Shown here: one piece after another, positions 1 to 13,540 of the stretch
Layout: each line of letters begins with the position of its first letter
How positions within the stretch are numbered: position 1 is the first letter of the stretch
From: Branchinecta lynchi
Lineage: Eukaryota; Arthropoda; Branchiopoda; Anostraca; Branchinectidae
Assembly (NCBI GenBank): GCA_023053575.1
Contig: JAKZAP010000157.1
Coordinates: 1-64,000, forward strand
Direction of reading: 5' to 3'
Length of the DNA: 64,000 nucleotides
Translations under genes and position numbers: made by a program
The notes under the pieces: generated by a model
What the model was told of the DNA's origin: nothing
Seen by the model: the letters and a program-made list of their open reading frames with translations, nothing else
Databases searched by the model: none

Positions 1-1670
1 AACAAACCTTGTGGGGAAACAAACCTAGTGGGAAAACAAACCTTGTGAGAAAACAATCCTTGTGGGAAAACAAACCTTGTGGGGAAACAAACCTTGCGGG
101 AAAACCAACCTTGTGGGAAAACCAACCTTGTGGGGAAACAAACCTTTCGGGAAAACAAACCCTGCGGGAAAACCAACCTTGTGGGAAAACAAACCTTGTG
201 GGAAAACCAACCTAGAGGAAAAACAAATCTTGAGAGAACCTTGTGGGAAAACAAACCTTGTGGGAAAGACAACCTTATGGGAAAACCAAAACAGTGGGAA
301 AACAAACCTTGTGAGAAAACAAACCTTGTGGGAAAACAAACCTTGTGGGGAAACAAACCTTGTGGGAAAACAAACGTGTTAAATCAGACCTTGTGGGAAA
401 ACTAACCTTGCGGGAAAACCAACCTTGTGGGAAAACCAACCTTATGGGAAAACCAACCTTGCGGGAAAACCAACCTTGGGGGAAAACAAACCTTGTGGGA
501 AAACAAGCCTTGTTGGAAAACATACCTTGTGGGAAAACCAACCTAGTGGAAAAAACAAACCTTGTGAGAAAACAAACCTTGTTGGGAAAACCAACCTTAT
601 GGGGAAACAAACCCTGCGGGAAAACCAACCTTTTGGGAAAACCAACCTTGCGGGAAAGCGAACCTTTTGGGAAAACCAACACAGTGGGAAAACAAACCTT
701 GTGAGAAAACAATCCTTGTGGGAAAAACAAACCTTGTGGGGAAACAAACCTTGTGGGGAAACAAACCTTGTGGGAAAACTAACCTTGTGGGAAAACAAAC
801 CTTGCGGGAAAACTAACCTCGTGGGAAAACAAACCCTGCGGGAAAACCAACCTTGTGGGAAAACCAACCTTGTGGGGAAACAAACCTTTCGGGAAAACCA
901 ACCTTGTGGGAAAACAAACCTTATGGGAAAACAAACCTTGTGGGAAAACAAACCTTGTGGGAAAACAAACCTTAAGAGAAAACAAACCTTGTGGGGAAAC
1001 AAACCTTGTGAGAAAACAAACCTTGTGGGGAAACAAACCTTGCGGGCAAACTAACCTTGTGGGAAAACAAACCTTGCGGGAAAACCAACCTTGTGGGAAA
1101 ACCAACCTTGTGGGAAAACCAACCTTGTGGGGAAACAAACCTTTCGGGAAAACCAACCTTGTGGGGAAACAAACCTTTCGGGAAAACCAACCTTGTGGGA
1201 AAACAAACCTTATGGGAAAACAAACCTTATGGGAAAACAAACCTTGTGGGAAAACAAACCTTGTGGGAAAACAAACCTTGTGAGAAAACAAACCTTGTGG
1301 GGAAACAAACCTTGTGAGAAAACAAACCTTGTGGGGAAACAAACCTTGCGGGCAAACTAACCTTGTGGGAAAACAAACCTTGCGGGAAAACCAACCTTGT
1401 GGGAAAACCAACCTTGCGGGAAAACTAACCTTGTGGGAAAACAAACCTTGCGGGAAAACCAACCTTGTGGGAAAACCAACCTTGTGGGGAAACAAACCTT
1501 TCGGGAAAACAAACCCTGCGGGAAAACCAACCTTGTGGGAAAACAAACCTTGTAGGAAAACAAACCTTGTGGGAAAACCAACCTAGAGGAAAAACAAATC
1601 TTGAGAGAAAACAAACCTTGTGGGAAAACAAACCTTGTGGGAAAGACAACCTTATGGGAAAACCAAAACA
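1..1670 (+). repeat. 17-bp satellite array, forward orientation, block 1
   Basis: Head-to-tail copies of a 17-bp unit, consensus AACCTTGTGGGAAAACA. Common variants have TTGCGGG, TTTCGGG, TTATGGG, CTAGTGGG, TTGTGGGG or TTGTGAG in the middle, and A, C or T at the last position. The block includes one aberrant marker unit (GTGTTAAATCAGACC, 376-390) and units such as AACCTAGAGGAAAAACA near 205 and 1580. The block extends off the left edge of the window. No gene is visible; the long ORFs on both strands come from the repeat period. Confidence 0.97.
376..390 (+). repeat. Aberrant marker unit within the satellite
   Basis: GTGTTAAATCAGACC replaces part of a standard unit. The same marker recurs in forward orientation at 3188 and 4581. 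In reverse orientation (CTGATTTAACAC or CTGTTTTAACAC) it occurs at about 37531, 39655, 42300, 44850, 47062, 55936, 58273 and 58766. It is absent from the forward array between about 4.6 and 36 kb. It is a useful tag for tracing which array segments share ancestry. Confidence 0.9.
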
Positions 1671-2076
1671 AACAAGGATTGTTTTCCCACTAGGTTGTTT
1701 TTCCCACTAGGTTGGTTTTCCCACAAGGTTTGTTTTCCTACAAGCTTTGTTTTCCACCAAGGTTGGTTTCCCCGCAAGGTTGGTTTTCCCACTGTATTGG
1801 TTTTCCCAAAAGGTTCGCTTTCCCGCAAGGTTGGTTTTCCCACAAGGTTTGTTTCCCCACAAGGTTTGTTTTCTCACAAGGTTTGTTTTCCCACAAGGTT
1901 TGTTTTCCCACAATGTTTGTTTTCCCACAAGGTTTGTTTTCCCACAAGGTTGGTTTTCCCGAAAGGTTTGTTTCCCCACAAGGTTGGTTTTCCCACTAGG
2001 TTGGTTTTCCCGCAAGGTTTGTTTTCCCACAAGGTTAGTTTTCCTGCAAGGTTTGTTTCCCCACAAGGTTTGTTTT
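1671..2076 (-). repeat. Inverted island of the 17-bp satellite (about 406 bp)
   Basis: The unit switches to its reverse complement (CCCACAAGGTTTGTTTT) for about 24 units and then switches back. The left breakpoint lies in CCAAAACAAACAAGGATTG around 1664-1682. The right breakpoint is a sharp TGTTTT|GGAAAACC at 2076/2077, flanked by perfect 11-bp arms CCCACAAGGTT and AACCTTGTGGG. Both breakpoints fall inside short fold-back sequences. This suggests inversion by template switching or hairpin-mediated recombination. Confidence 0.93.
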
Positions 2077-5000
2077 GGAAAACCAACCTTGTGGGAAAAC
2101 CAACCTTGTGGTAAAACAAACCTTGTCTGAAAACGAACCTTGTGGAAAAACAAACCTTATGGGAAAAGAAACCTTGTGGGGAAACAAACCTTGTGGGAAA
2201 ACCAACCTTGCGGGAAAGCGAACCTTTTGGGAAAACCAACACAGTGGGAAAACAAACCTTGTAGGAAAACCAACCTTGTGAGGAAACCAACCTTGGGGGA
2301 AAACAAAGCTTGTGGGAAAACAAACCTTGTGGGAAAACCAACCTCGTTGGAAAAACAACATAGTGGGAAAACAAACCTTGTGAGAAAACAAACCTTGTGG
2401 GAAAACCAACCTTATGGGGAAAGCAACCCTGCGGGAAAACCAACCTTGTGGGAAAACCAACCTTGTGGGAAAGCGAACCTTTTGGGAAAACCAACACAGT
2501 GGGAAAACAAACCTAGTGGGAAAACAAACCTTGTGAGAAAACAATCCTTTTGGGAAAACAAACCTTGTGGGGAAAAAAAACCTTGCGGGAAAACTAACCT
2601 TTTGGGAAAACAAACCTTGCGGGAAAACCAACCTTGTGGGAAAACAAACCTTATGGGAAAACAAACCTTATGGGAAAACAAACCTTGTGGGAAAACAAAC
2701 CTTGTGGGAAAACAAACCTTGTGAGAAAACAAACCTTGTGGGGAAACAAATCTTGTGAAAAAACAAACCTTGTGGGGAAACAAACCTTGCGGGCAAACTA
2801 ACCTTGTGGGAAAACAAACCTTGCGGGAAAACCAACCTTGTGGGAAAACCAATCTTGCGGGAAAACTAACCTTGTGGGAAAACAAACCTTGCGGGAAAAC
2901 CAACCTTGTGGGAAAACCAACCTTGTGGGGAAACAAACCTTTCGGGAAAACAAACCCTGCGGGAAAACCAACCTTGTGGGAAAACAAACCTTGTGGGAAA
3001 ACAAACCTTGTGGGAAAACCAACCTAGAGGAAAAACAAATCTTGAGAGAACCTTGTGGGAAAACAAACCTTGTGGGAAAGACAACCTTATGGGAAAACCA
3101 AAACAGTGGGAAAACAAACCTTGTGAGAAAACAAACCTTGTGGGAAAACAAACCTTGTGGGGAAACAAACCTTGTGGGAAAACAAACGTGTTAAATCAGA
3201 CCTTGTGGGAAAACTAACCTTGCGGGAAAACCAACCTTGTGGGAAAACCAACCTTATGGGAAAACCAACCTTGCGGGAAAACCAACCTTGGGGGAAAACA
3301 AACCTTGTGGGAAAACAAGCCTTGTTGGAAAACAAACCTTGTGGGAAAACCAACCTAGTGGAAAAAACAAACCTTGTGAGAAAACAAACCTTGTGGGAAA
3401 ACCAACCTTATGGGGAAACAAACCCTGCGGGAAAACCAACCTTTTGGGAAAACCAACCTTGCGGAAAAGCGAACCTTTTGGGAAAACCAACACAGTGGGA
3501 AAACAAACCTTGTGAGAAAACAATCCTTGTGGGAAAAACAAACCTTGTGGGGAAACAAACCTTGTGGGGAAACAAACCTTGTGGGAAAACTAACCTTGTG
3601 GGAAAACAAACCTTGCGGGAAAACTAACCTCGTGGGAAAACAAACCCTGCGGGAAAACCAACCTTGTGGGAAAACCAACCTTGTGGGGAAACAAACCTTT
3701 CGGGAAAACCAACCTTGTGGGAAAACAAACCTTATGGGAAAACAAACCTTATGGGAAAACAAACCTTGTGGGAAAACAAACCTTGTGGGAAAACAAACCT
3801 TGTGAGAAAACAAACCTTGTGGGGAAACAAACCTTGTGAGAAAACAAACCTTGTGGGGAAACAAACCTTGCGGGCAAACTAACCTTGTGGGAAAACAAAC
3901 CTTGCGGGAAAACCAACCTTGTGGGAAAACCAACCTTGTGGGAAAACCAACCTTGTGGGGAAACAAACCTTTCGGGAAAACCAACCTTGTGGGGAAACAA
4001 ACCTTTCGGGAAAACCAACCTTGTGGGAAAACAAACCTTATGGGAAATCAAACCTTATGGGAAAACAAACCTTGTGGGAAAACAAACCTTGTGGGAAAAC
4101 AAACCTTGTGAGAAAACAAACCTTGTGGGGAAACAAACCTTGTGAGAAAACAAACCTTGTGGGGAAACAAACCTTGCGGGCAAACTAACCTTGTGGGAAA
4201 ACAAACCTTGCGGGAAAACCAACCTTGTGGGAAAACCAACATTGCGGGAAAACTAACCTTGTTGGACAACAAACCTTGCGGGAAAACCAACCTTGTGGGA
4301 AAACCAACCTTGTGGGGAAACAAACCTTTCGGGAAAACAAACCCTGCGGGAAAACCAACCTTGTGGGAAAACAAACCTTGTGGGAAAACAAACCTTGTGG
4401 GAAAACCAACCTAGAGGAAAAACAAATCTTGAGAGAAAACAAACCTTGTGGGAAAACAAACCTTGTGGGAAAGACAACCTTATGGGAAAACCAAAACAGT
4501 GGGAAAACAAACCTTGTGAGAAAACAAACCTTGTGGGAAAACAAACCTTGTGGGGAAACAAACCTTGTGGGAAAACAAACGTGTTAAATCAGACCTTGTG
4601 GGAAAACTAACCTTGCGGGAAAACCAACCTTGTGGGAAAACCAACCTTATGGGAAAACCAACCTTGCGGGAAAACCAACCTTGGGGGAAAACAAACCTTG
4701 TGGGAAAACACGCCTTGTTGGAAAACAAACCTTGTGGGAAAACCAACCTAGTGGAAAAAACAAACCTTGTGAGAAAACAAACCTTGTGGGAAAACCAACC
4801 TTATGGGGAAACAAACCCTGCGGGAAAACCAACCTTGTGGGAAAACCAACCTTGCGGGAAAGCGAACCTTTTGGGAAAACCAACACAGTGGGAAAACAAA
4901 CCTTGTGAGAAAACAATCCTTGTGGGAAAAACAAACCTTGCGGGGAAACAAACCTTGTGGGGAAACAAACCTTGTGGGAAAACTAACCTTGTGGGAAAAC

Positions 5001-8000
5001 AAACCTTGCGGGAAAACTAACCTCGTGGGAAAACAAACCCTGCGGGAAAACCAACCTTGTGGGAAAACCAACCTTGTGGGGAAACAAACCTTTCGGGAAA
5101 ACCAACCTTGTGGGAAAACAAACCTTGTGGGAAAACAAACCTTGTGGGAAAACAAACCTTGTGGGAAAACAAACCTTGTGAGAAAACAAACCTTGTGGGG
5201 AAACAAACCTAGTGGGAAAACAAACCTTGTGAGAAAACAAACCTTGTGGGAAAACCAACGTTGCGGGAAAGCGAACCTTGCGGGAAAGCGAACCTTTTGG
5301 GAAAACCAACACAGTGGGAAAACAAACCTTGTGAGAAAACAATCCTTGTGGGAAAACGAACCTTGTGGGGAAACAAACCTTGTGGGGTAATAAATCTTGT
5401 GGGAAAACTAACCTTGTGGGAAAACAAACCTTGCGGGAAAACTAACCTCGTGGGAAAACAAACCCTGCGGGAAAACTAACCTTGTGGGAAAACAAACCTT
5501 GCGGGAAAACTAACCTCGTGGGAAAACAAACCCTGCGGGAAAACCAACCTTGTGGGAAAACCAACCTTGTGGGGAAACAAACCTTTCGGGAAAACCAACC
5601 TTGTGGGAAAACAAACCTTGTGGGAAAACAAACCTTGTGGGAAAACAAACCTTGTGGGAAAACAAACCTTGCGGGAAAACTAACCTTGTGGGAAAACCAA
5701 CCTTGTGGGAAAGCGAACCTTTTGGGAAAACAAACCTTGTGGGAAAACCAACCTTGCGGGAAAACCAACCTTGGGGGAAAACAAACCTTGTGGGAAAACA
5801 AACCTTGTGGGGAAACAAACCTAGTGGGAAAACAAACCTTGTGAGAAAACAATCCTTGTGGGAAAACAAACCTTGTGGGGAAACAAACCTTGCGGGAAAA
5901 CTAACCTTGTGGGAAAACAAACCTTTCGGGAAAACCAACCTTGTGGGAAAACAAACCTTGTGGGAAAACGAACCTTGTGGAAAAACAAACCTTATGGGAA
6001 AAGAAACCTTGTGGGGAAACAAACCTTGTGGAAAAACCAACCTTGCGGGAATGCGAACCTTTTGGGAAAACCAACACAGTGGGAAAACAAACCTTGTGGG
6101 AAAACCAACCTTGCGAGAAAACCAACCTTGGGGGAAAATAAAGCTTGTGGGAAAACAAACCTTCTGGGAAAACCAACCTCGTGGGAAAAACAACCTAGTG
6201 GGAAAACAAACCTTGTGAGAAAACAAACCTTGTGGGAAAACCAACCTTATGGGGAAAGCAACCCTGCGGGAAAACCAACCTTGTCTGAAAACCAACCTTA
6301 TGGGAAAGCGAACCTTTTGGGAAAACCAACACAGTGGGAAAACAAACCTAGTGGGAAAACAAACCTTGTGTGAAAACAATCCTTGTTGGAAAACAAACCT
6401 TGTGGGGAAACAAACCTTGCGGGAAAACTAACCTTGTGGGAAAACAAACCTTGCGGGAAAACCAACCTTGTGGGAAAACCAACCTTGTGGGAAAACCAAC
6501 CTTGTGGGGAAACAAACCTTTCGGGAAAACCAACTTTGTGGGAAAACAAACCTTATGGGAAAACAAACCTTGTGGGAAAACAAACCTTGTGGGAAAACGA
6601 ACCTTGTGGGAAAACAAACCTTATGGGAAAACAAACCTTGTGGGGAAACAAACCTTGTGGGAAAACCAACCTTGCGGGAAAGCGAACCTTTTGGGAAAAC
6701 CAACACAGTGGAAAAACAAACCTTGTGGGAAAACCGACCTTGCGGGAAAACCAACCTTGGGGGAAAAAAAAGCTTGTGGGAAAACAAACCTTGTGGGAAA
6801 ACCAACCTCGTGGGAAAAACAACCTAGTGGGAAAACAAACCTTGTGAGAAAACAAACCTTGTGGGAAAACCAACCTTATGGGGAAACCAACCCTGCGGGA
6901 AAACCACCCTTGTGGGAAAACCAACCTTGTGGGAAAGCGAACCTTTTGGGAAAACCAACACAGTGGGAAAACAAACCTTGTGAGAAAACAATCCTTGTGG
7001 GAAAACAAACCTTGTTGGGAAACAAACCTTGTGGGGTAACAAACCTTGTGGGAAACCTAACCTTGTGGGAAAACAAACCTTGCGGGAAAACTAACCTTGT
7101 GGGAAAACCAACCTTGTGGGAAAGCGAACCTTTTGGGAAAACCAACACAGTGGGAAAACAAACCTTGTGGGAAAACCAACCTTGCGGGAAAACCAACCTT
7201 GGGGGAAAACAAACCTTGTGGGAAAACAAACCTTGTGGGGAAACAAACCTAGTGGGAAAACAAACCTTGTGAGAAAACAATCCTTGTGGGAAAACAATCC
7301 TTGTGGGGAAACAAACCTTGCGGGAAAACTAACCTTGTGGGAAAACAAACCCTGCGGGAAAACCAACCTTGTGGGAAAACCAACCTTGTGGGGAAACAAA
7401 CCTTGCGGGAAAACCAACCTTGGGGGAAAACAAACCTTGTGGGAAAACAAACCTTGTGGGGAAACAAACCTAGTGGGAAAACAAACCTTGTGAGAAAACA
7501 ATCCTTGTGGGAAAACAAACCTTGTGGGGAAACAAACCTTGCGGGAAAACAAACCTTGTGTTAAAACAAAACTTGTGGGAAAACAAACCTTGTGAGAAAA
7601 CAAACCTTGTGGGAAAACCAACCTTGCGGGAAAGCGAACCTTGCGGGAAAGTGAACCTTATGGGAAAACCAACACAGTGGGAAAACAAACCTTGTGAGAA
7701 AACAATCCTTGTGGGAAAACAAACCTTGTGGGGAAACAAACCTTGTGGGGTAACAAACCTTGTGGGAAAACTAACCTTGTGGGAAATCAAACCTTGCGGG
7801 AAAACTAACCTTGTGGGAAAACCAACCTTGTGGGAAAGCGAACCTTTTGGGAAAACCAACACAGTGGGAAAACAAACCTTGTGGGAAAACCAACCTTGCG
7901 GGAAAACCAACCTTGGGGGAAAACAAACCTTGTGGGAAAATAAACCTTGTGGGGAAACAAACCTAGTGGGAAAACAAACCTTGTGAGAAAACAATCCTTG

Positions 8001-8164
8001 TGGGAAAACAAACCTTGTGGGGAAACAAACCTTGCGGGAAAACTAACCTTGTGGGAAAACAAACCCTGCGGGAAAACCAACCTTGTGGGAAAACCAACCT
8101 TGTGGGGAAACAAACCTTTCGGGAAAACCAACCTTGTGGGAAAACAAACCTTGTGGGAAAACAA

Positions 8165-8934
8165 ACCTTGTGTTAAAACAAACCTTGTGGGAAAACAAAC
8201 CTTGTGAGAAAACAAACCTTGTGGGGAAACAAACCAAGTGGGAAAACAAACCTTTAGAGAAAACAAACCTTGTGGGAAAACAAACCTTATGGGAAAACAA
8301 ACCTAGTGGGAAAACAAACCTTTTGAGAAAACAAACCTTGTGGGGAAACAAACCTAGTGGGAAAACAAACCTTTTGAGAAAACAAACCTTGTGGGAAAAC
8401 AAACCTTATGGGAAAACAAACCTAGTGGGAAAACAAACCTTGTGGGGAAACAAACCTTGTGGGGAAACAAACCTTTCGGGAAAACCAACCTTGTGGGAAA
8501 ACAAACCTTGTGGGAAAACGAACCTTGTGGAAAAACAAACCTGATGGGAAAAGAAACCTTGTGTTGAAACAAACCTTGTGGAAAAACCAACCTTGCGGGA
8601 AAGCGAACCTTTTGGGAAAACCAACACAGTGGGAAAACAAACCTTGTGGGAAAACCAACCTTGCGAGAAAACCAACCTTGGGGGAAAACAAAGCTTGTGG
8701 GAAAACAAACCTTGTGGGAAAACCAACCTCGTGGGAAAAACAACCTAGTGGGAAAACAAACCTTGTGAGAAAACGAACCTTGTGGGAAAACCAACCTTAT
8801 GGAGAAAGCAACCCTGCGGGAAAACCAACCTTGTCTGAAAACCAACCTTATGGGAAAGCGAACCTTTTGGGAAAACCAACACAGTGGGAAAACAAACCTA
8901 GTGGGAAAACAAACCTTGTGGGGAAACAAACCTT
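8165..8934 (+). repeat. Satellite segmental duplication, copy 1 (1,700-bp offset)
   Basis: This segment of about 770 bp recurs at 9865-10634 with an offset of exactly 1,700 bp (100 units). Shared diagnostic variants include AAACCAAGTGGG followed by CTTTAGAGA, the CTTTTGAG units and TTGTCTGAAAACC. Differences are scattered single bases, for example GGAGAAAGC here against GGGGAAAGC in the other copy. The copies diverge at CCTTGCGGG here against CCTTTCGGG there. Confidence 0.88.
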
Positions 8935-9864
8935 GCGGGAAAACTAACCTTGTGGGAAAACAAACCTTGCGGGAAAACCAACCTTGTGGGAAAACCAACC
9001 TTGTGGGGAAACAAACCTTTCGGGAAAACCAACTTTGTGGGAAAACAAACCTTATGGGAAAACAAAGCTTGTGGGAAAACAAACCTTGTGGGAAAACGAA
9101 CCTTGTGGGAAAACAAACCTTATGGGAAAACAAACCTTGTGGGGAAACAAACCTTGTGGGAAAACCAACCTTGCGGGAAAGCGAACCTTTTGGAAAAACC
9201 AACACAGTGGGAAAACAAACCTTGTGGGAAAACCAACCTTGCGGGAAAACCAACCTTGGGGGAAAAAAAAGCCTGTGGGAAAACAAACCTTGTGGGAAAA
9301 CCAACCTCGTGGGAAAAACAACCTAGTGGGAAAACAAACCTTGTGAGAAAACAAACGTTGTGGGAAAACCAACCTTATGGGGAAAGCAACCCTGCGGGAA
9401 AACCAACCTTGTGGGAAAACCAACCTTGTGGGAAAGCGAACCTTTTGGTAAAACCAACACAGTGGGAAAACAAACCTAGTGGGAAAACAAACCTTGTGAG
9501 AAAATAATCCTTTTGGGAAAACAAACCTTGTAGGGAAACAAACCTTGCGGGAAAACTAACCTTGTGGGAAAACAAACCTTGCGGGAAAACCAACCTTGTG
9601 GGAAAACCAACCTTGTGGGGAAACAAACCTTTCGGGAAAACCAACCTTGTGGAAAAACAAACCTTATGGGAAAACAAACCTTGTGGGAAAACAAACCTTG
9701 TGGGAAAACAAACCTTGTGAGAAAACAAACCTAGTGGGGAAACAAACATTGTGAGAAAACAAACCTTGTGGGGATACAAACCTTGCGGGCAAACTAACCT
9801 TGTGGGAAAACAAACCTTGCGGGAAAACCAACCTTGTGGGAAAATCAACCTTGCGGGAAAACTA

Positions 9865-10634
9865 ACCTTGTGGGAAAACAAACCTTGTGGGAAAACAAAC
9901 CTTGTGAGAAAACAAACCTTGTGGGGAAACAAACCAAGTGGGAAAACAAACCTTTAGAGAAAACAAACCTTGTGGGAAAACAAACCTTATGGGAAAACAA
10001 ACCTAGTGGGAAAACAAACCTTTTGAGAAAACAAACCTCGTGGGGAAACAAACCTAGTGGGAAAACAAACCTTTTGAGAAAACAAACCTTGTGGGAAAAC
10101 AAACCTTATGGGAAAACAAACCTAGTGGGAAAACAAACCTTGTGGGGAAACAAACCTTGTGGGGAAACAAACCTTTCGGGAAAACCAACCTTGTGGGAAA
10201 ACAAACCTTGTGGGAAAACGAACCTTGTGGAAAAACAAACCTGATGGGAAAAGAAACCTTGTGGGGAAACAAACCTTGTGGAAAAACCAACCTTGCGGGA
10301 AAGCGAACCTTTTGGGAAAACCAACACAGTGGGAAAACAAACCTTGTGGGAAAACCAACCTTGCGAGAAAACCAACCTTGGGGGAAAACAAAGCTTGTGG
10401 GAAAACAAACCTTGTGGGAAAACCAACCTCGTGGGAAAAACAACCTAGTGGGAAAACAAACCTTGTGAGAAAACGAACCTTGTGGGAAAACCAACCTTAT
10501 GGGGAAAGCAACCCTGCGGGAAAACCAACCTTGTCTGAAAACCAACCTTATGGGAAAGCGAACCTTTTGGGAAAACCAACACAGTGGGAAAACAAACCTA
10601 GTGGGAAAACAAACCTTGTGGGGAAACAAACCTT
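9865..10634 (+). repeat. Satellite segmental duplication, copy 2 (1,700-bp offset)
   Basis: Paralogue of 8165-8934 with the same ordered string of variant units. The exact multiple of 17 bp in the offset indicates an in-register event such as unequal crossover or replication slippage. Confidence 0.88.
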
Positions 10635-13069
10635 TCGGGAAAACCAACCTTGTGGGAAAACAAACCTTGTGGGAAAACGAACCTTGTGAGAAAACGAACC
10701 TTGTGGGAAAACCAACCTTATGGGGAAAGCAACCCTGCGGGAAAACCAACCTTGTCTGAAAACCAACCTTATGGGAAAGCGAACCTTTTGGGAAAACCAA
10801 CAAAGTGGGAAAACAAACCTTGTGGGAAAACCAACCTTGCGGGAAAACCAACCTCGGGGGAAAACAAAGCTTGTGGGAAAACAAACCTTGTGGGAAAACC
10901 AACCTCGTGGGAAAAACAACCTAGTGGGAAAACAAACCTTGTGAGAAAACAAACCTTGTGGGAAAACCAACCTTATGGGGAAAGCAACCCTGCGGGAAAA
11001 CCAACCTTGTGGGAAAGCGAACCTTTTGGGAAAACCAACACAGTGGGAAAACAAACCTAGTGGGAAAACAAACCTTGTGAGAAAACAATCCTTGTGGGAA
11101 AACAAACCTTGTGGGGAAACAAACCTTGCGGGAAAACTAACCTTGTGGGAAAACAAACCTTGCGGGAAAACCAATCTTGTGGGAAAACCAACCTTGTGGG
11201 GAAACAAACCTTTCAGGAAAACCAACCTTGTGGGAAAACAAACCTTATGGGAAAACAAACCTTGTGGGAAAACAAACCTTGTGGGAAAACGAACCTTGTG
11301 GGAAAACAAACCTTAGGGGAAAACAAACCTTGTGGGGAAACAAACCTTGTGGGAAAACCAACCTTGCGGGAAAGCGAACCTTTTGGGAAAACCAACACAG
11401 TGGGAAAATAAACCTTGTGGGAAAACCAACCTTGCGGGAAAACCAACCTTGGGGGAAAACAAAGCTTGTGAGAAAACAAACCTTGTGGGAAAACCAACGT
11501 CGTGGGAAAAACAACCTAGTGGGAAAACAAACCTTGTGAGAAAACAAACCTTGTGGGAAAACCAACCTTATGGGGAAAGCAACCCTGCGGAAAAACAAAC
11601 CTTGTGGGAAAACCAACCTTGTGGGAAAGCGAACCTTTTGGGAAAACCAACACAGTGGGAAAATAAACCTAGTGGGAAAACAAACCTTGTGAGAAAACAA
11701 TCCTTGTGGGAAAAGAAACCTTGTGGGGAAACAAACCTTGCGGGAAAACTAACCTTGTGGGAAAACAAACCTTGCGGGAAAACCAACCTTGTGGGAAAAC
11801 CAACCTTGTGGGGAAACAAACCTTTCGGGAAAACCAACCTTGTGGGAAAACAAACCTTATGGGAAAACAAACCTTGTGGGAAAACGAACCTTGTGGGAAA
11901 ACGAACCTTGTGGGAAAACAAACCTTATGGGAAAACAAACCTTGTGGGGAAACAAACCTTGTGGGAAAACCAACCTTGCGGGAAAGCGAACCTTTTGGGA
12001 AAACAAACACAGTGGGAAAACAAACCTTGTGGGAAAACCAACCTTGCGGGAAAACCAACCTTGGGGGAAAACAAAGCTTGTGGGAAACAAACCTTGTGGG
12101 AAAACCAACCTTGTGGGAAAGCGAACCTTTTGGGAAAACCAACACAGCTGGAAAACAAACCTAGTGGGAAAACAAACCTTGTGATAAAACAATCCTTGTG
12201 GGAAAACAAACCTTTTGGGGAAACAAACCTTGCGGGAAAACTAACCTTGTTTGAAAACAAACCTTGCGGGAAAACCAACCTTGTGGAAAACCAACCTTGT
12301 GGGGAAACAAACCTTTCGGGAAAACCAACCTTGTGGGAAAACAAACCTTATGGGAAAACAAACCTTGTGAGAAAACAAACCTTGTGGGGAAACAAACCTT
12401 GTGAGAAAACAAACCTTGTGGGGAAACAAACCTTGCGGGAAAACTAACCTTGTGGGAAAACAAACCTTGCGGGAAAACCAACCTTGTGGGAAAACCAACC
12501 TTGCGGGAAAACTAACCTTGTGGGAAAACAAACCTTGCGGGAAAACCAACCTTGTGGGAAAACCAACCTTGTGGGGAAACAAACCTTTCGGGAAAACCAA
12601 CCTTGTGAGAAAAGAAACCTTGTGGGAAAACCAACCTTATGGGGAAAGCAACCCTGCGGGAAAATCAATCTTGTGGGAAAACCAACCTTGTGGGAAAGCG
12701 AACCTTTTGGGAAAACCAACACAGTGGGAAAACAAACCTTGTGGGAAAACCAACCTTGTGGGAAAGCGAACCTTTTGGGAAAACCAACACTGTGGGAAAA
12801 CAAACCTTGTGGGAAAACCAACCTTGCGGGAAAACAAACCTTGTGGGAAAACCAATTTCGTGGGAAAAACAACCTAGTGGGAAAACAAACCTTGTGAGAA
12901 AACAAACCTTGTGGGAAAACCAACCTTATGGGGAAAGCAACCCTGCGCGAAAACCAACCTTGTGGGAAAACCAACCTTGTGGGAAAGCGAACCTTTTGGG
13001 AAAACCAACACAGTGGAAAACAAACCTTGTGGGAAAACCAACCTTGTGGGAAAGCGAACCTTTTGGGAA

Positions 13070-13540
13070 AACCAACACAGTGGGAAAACAAACCTTGTGG
13101 GAAAACGAACCTTGTGGGAAAACAAATCTTAGGGGAAAACAAACCTTGTGGGGAAACAAACCTTGTGGGAAAACCAACCTTGCGGGAAAGCGAACCTTTT
13201 GGGAAAACCAACACAGTGGGAAAATAAACCTTGTGGGAAAACCAACCTTGCGGGAAAACCAACCTTGGGGGAAACGAAAGCTTGTGGGAAAACAAACCTT
13301 GTGGGAAAACCAACCTCGTGGGAAAAACAACCTAGTGGGAAAACAAACCTTGTGAGAAAACAATCCTTGTGGGAAAACAAACCTTGTGGGGAAACAAACC
13401 TTGCGGGAAAACTAACCTTGTGGGAAAACAAACCTTGCGGGAAAACCAACCTTGTGGGAAAACCAACCTTGTGGGGAAACAAACCTTTCGGGAAAACCAA
13501 CCTTGTGGGAAAACAAACCTTATGGGAAAACAAACCTTGT
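13070..13540 (+). repeat. Satellite segmental duplication, copy 1 (3,028-bp offset)
   Basis: Matches 16098-16568, sharing the rare variant GGGGGAAACGAAAGCTTG and a TTAGGGGAAAAC unit. Downstream the paralogy continues, but the offset falls to 2,841 bp and later to 2,773 bp. These steps are 187 and 68 bp, or exactly 11 and 4 units. The two copies therefore differ by clean whole-unit insertions or deletions. Confidence 0.85.
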
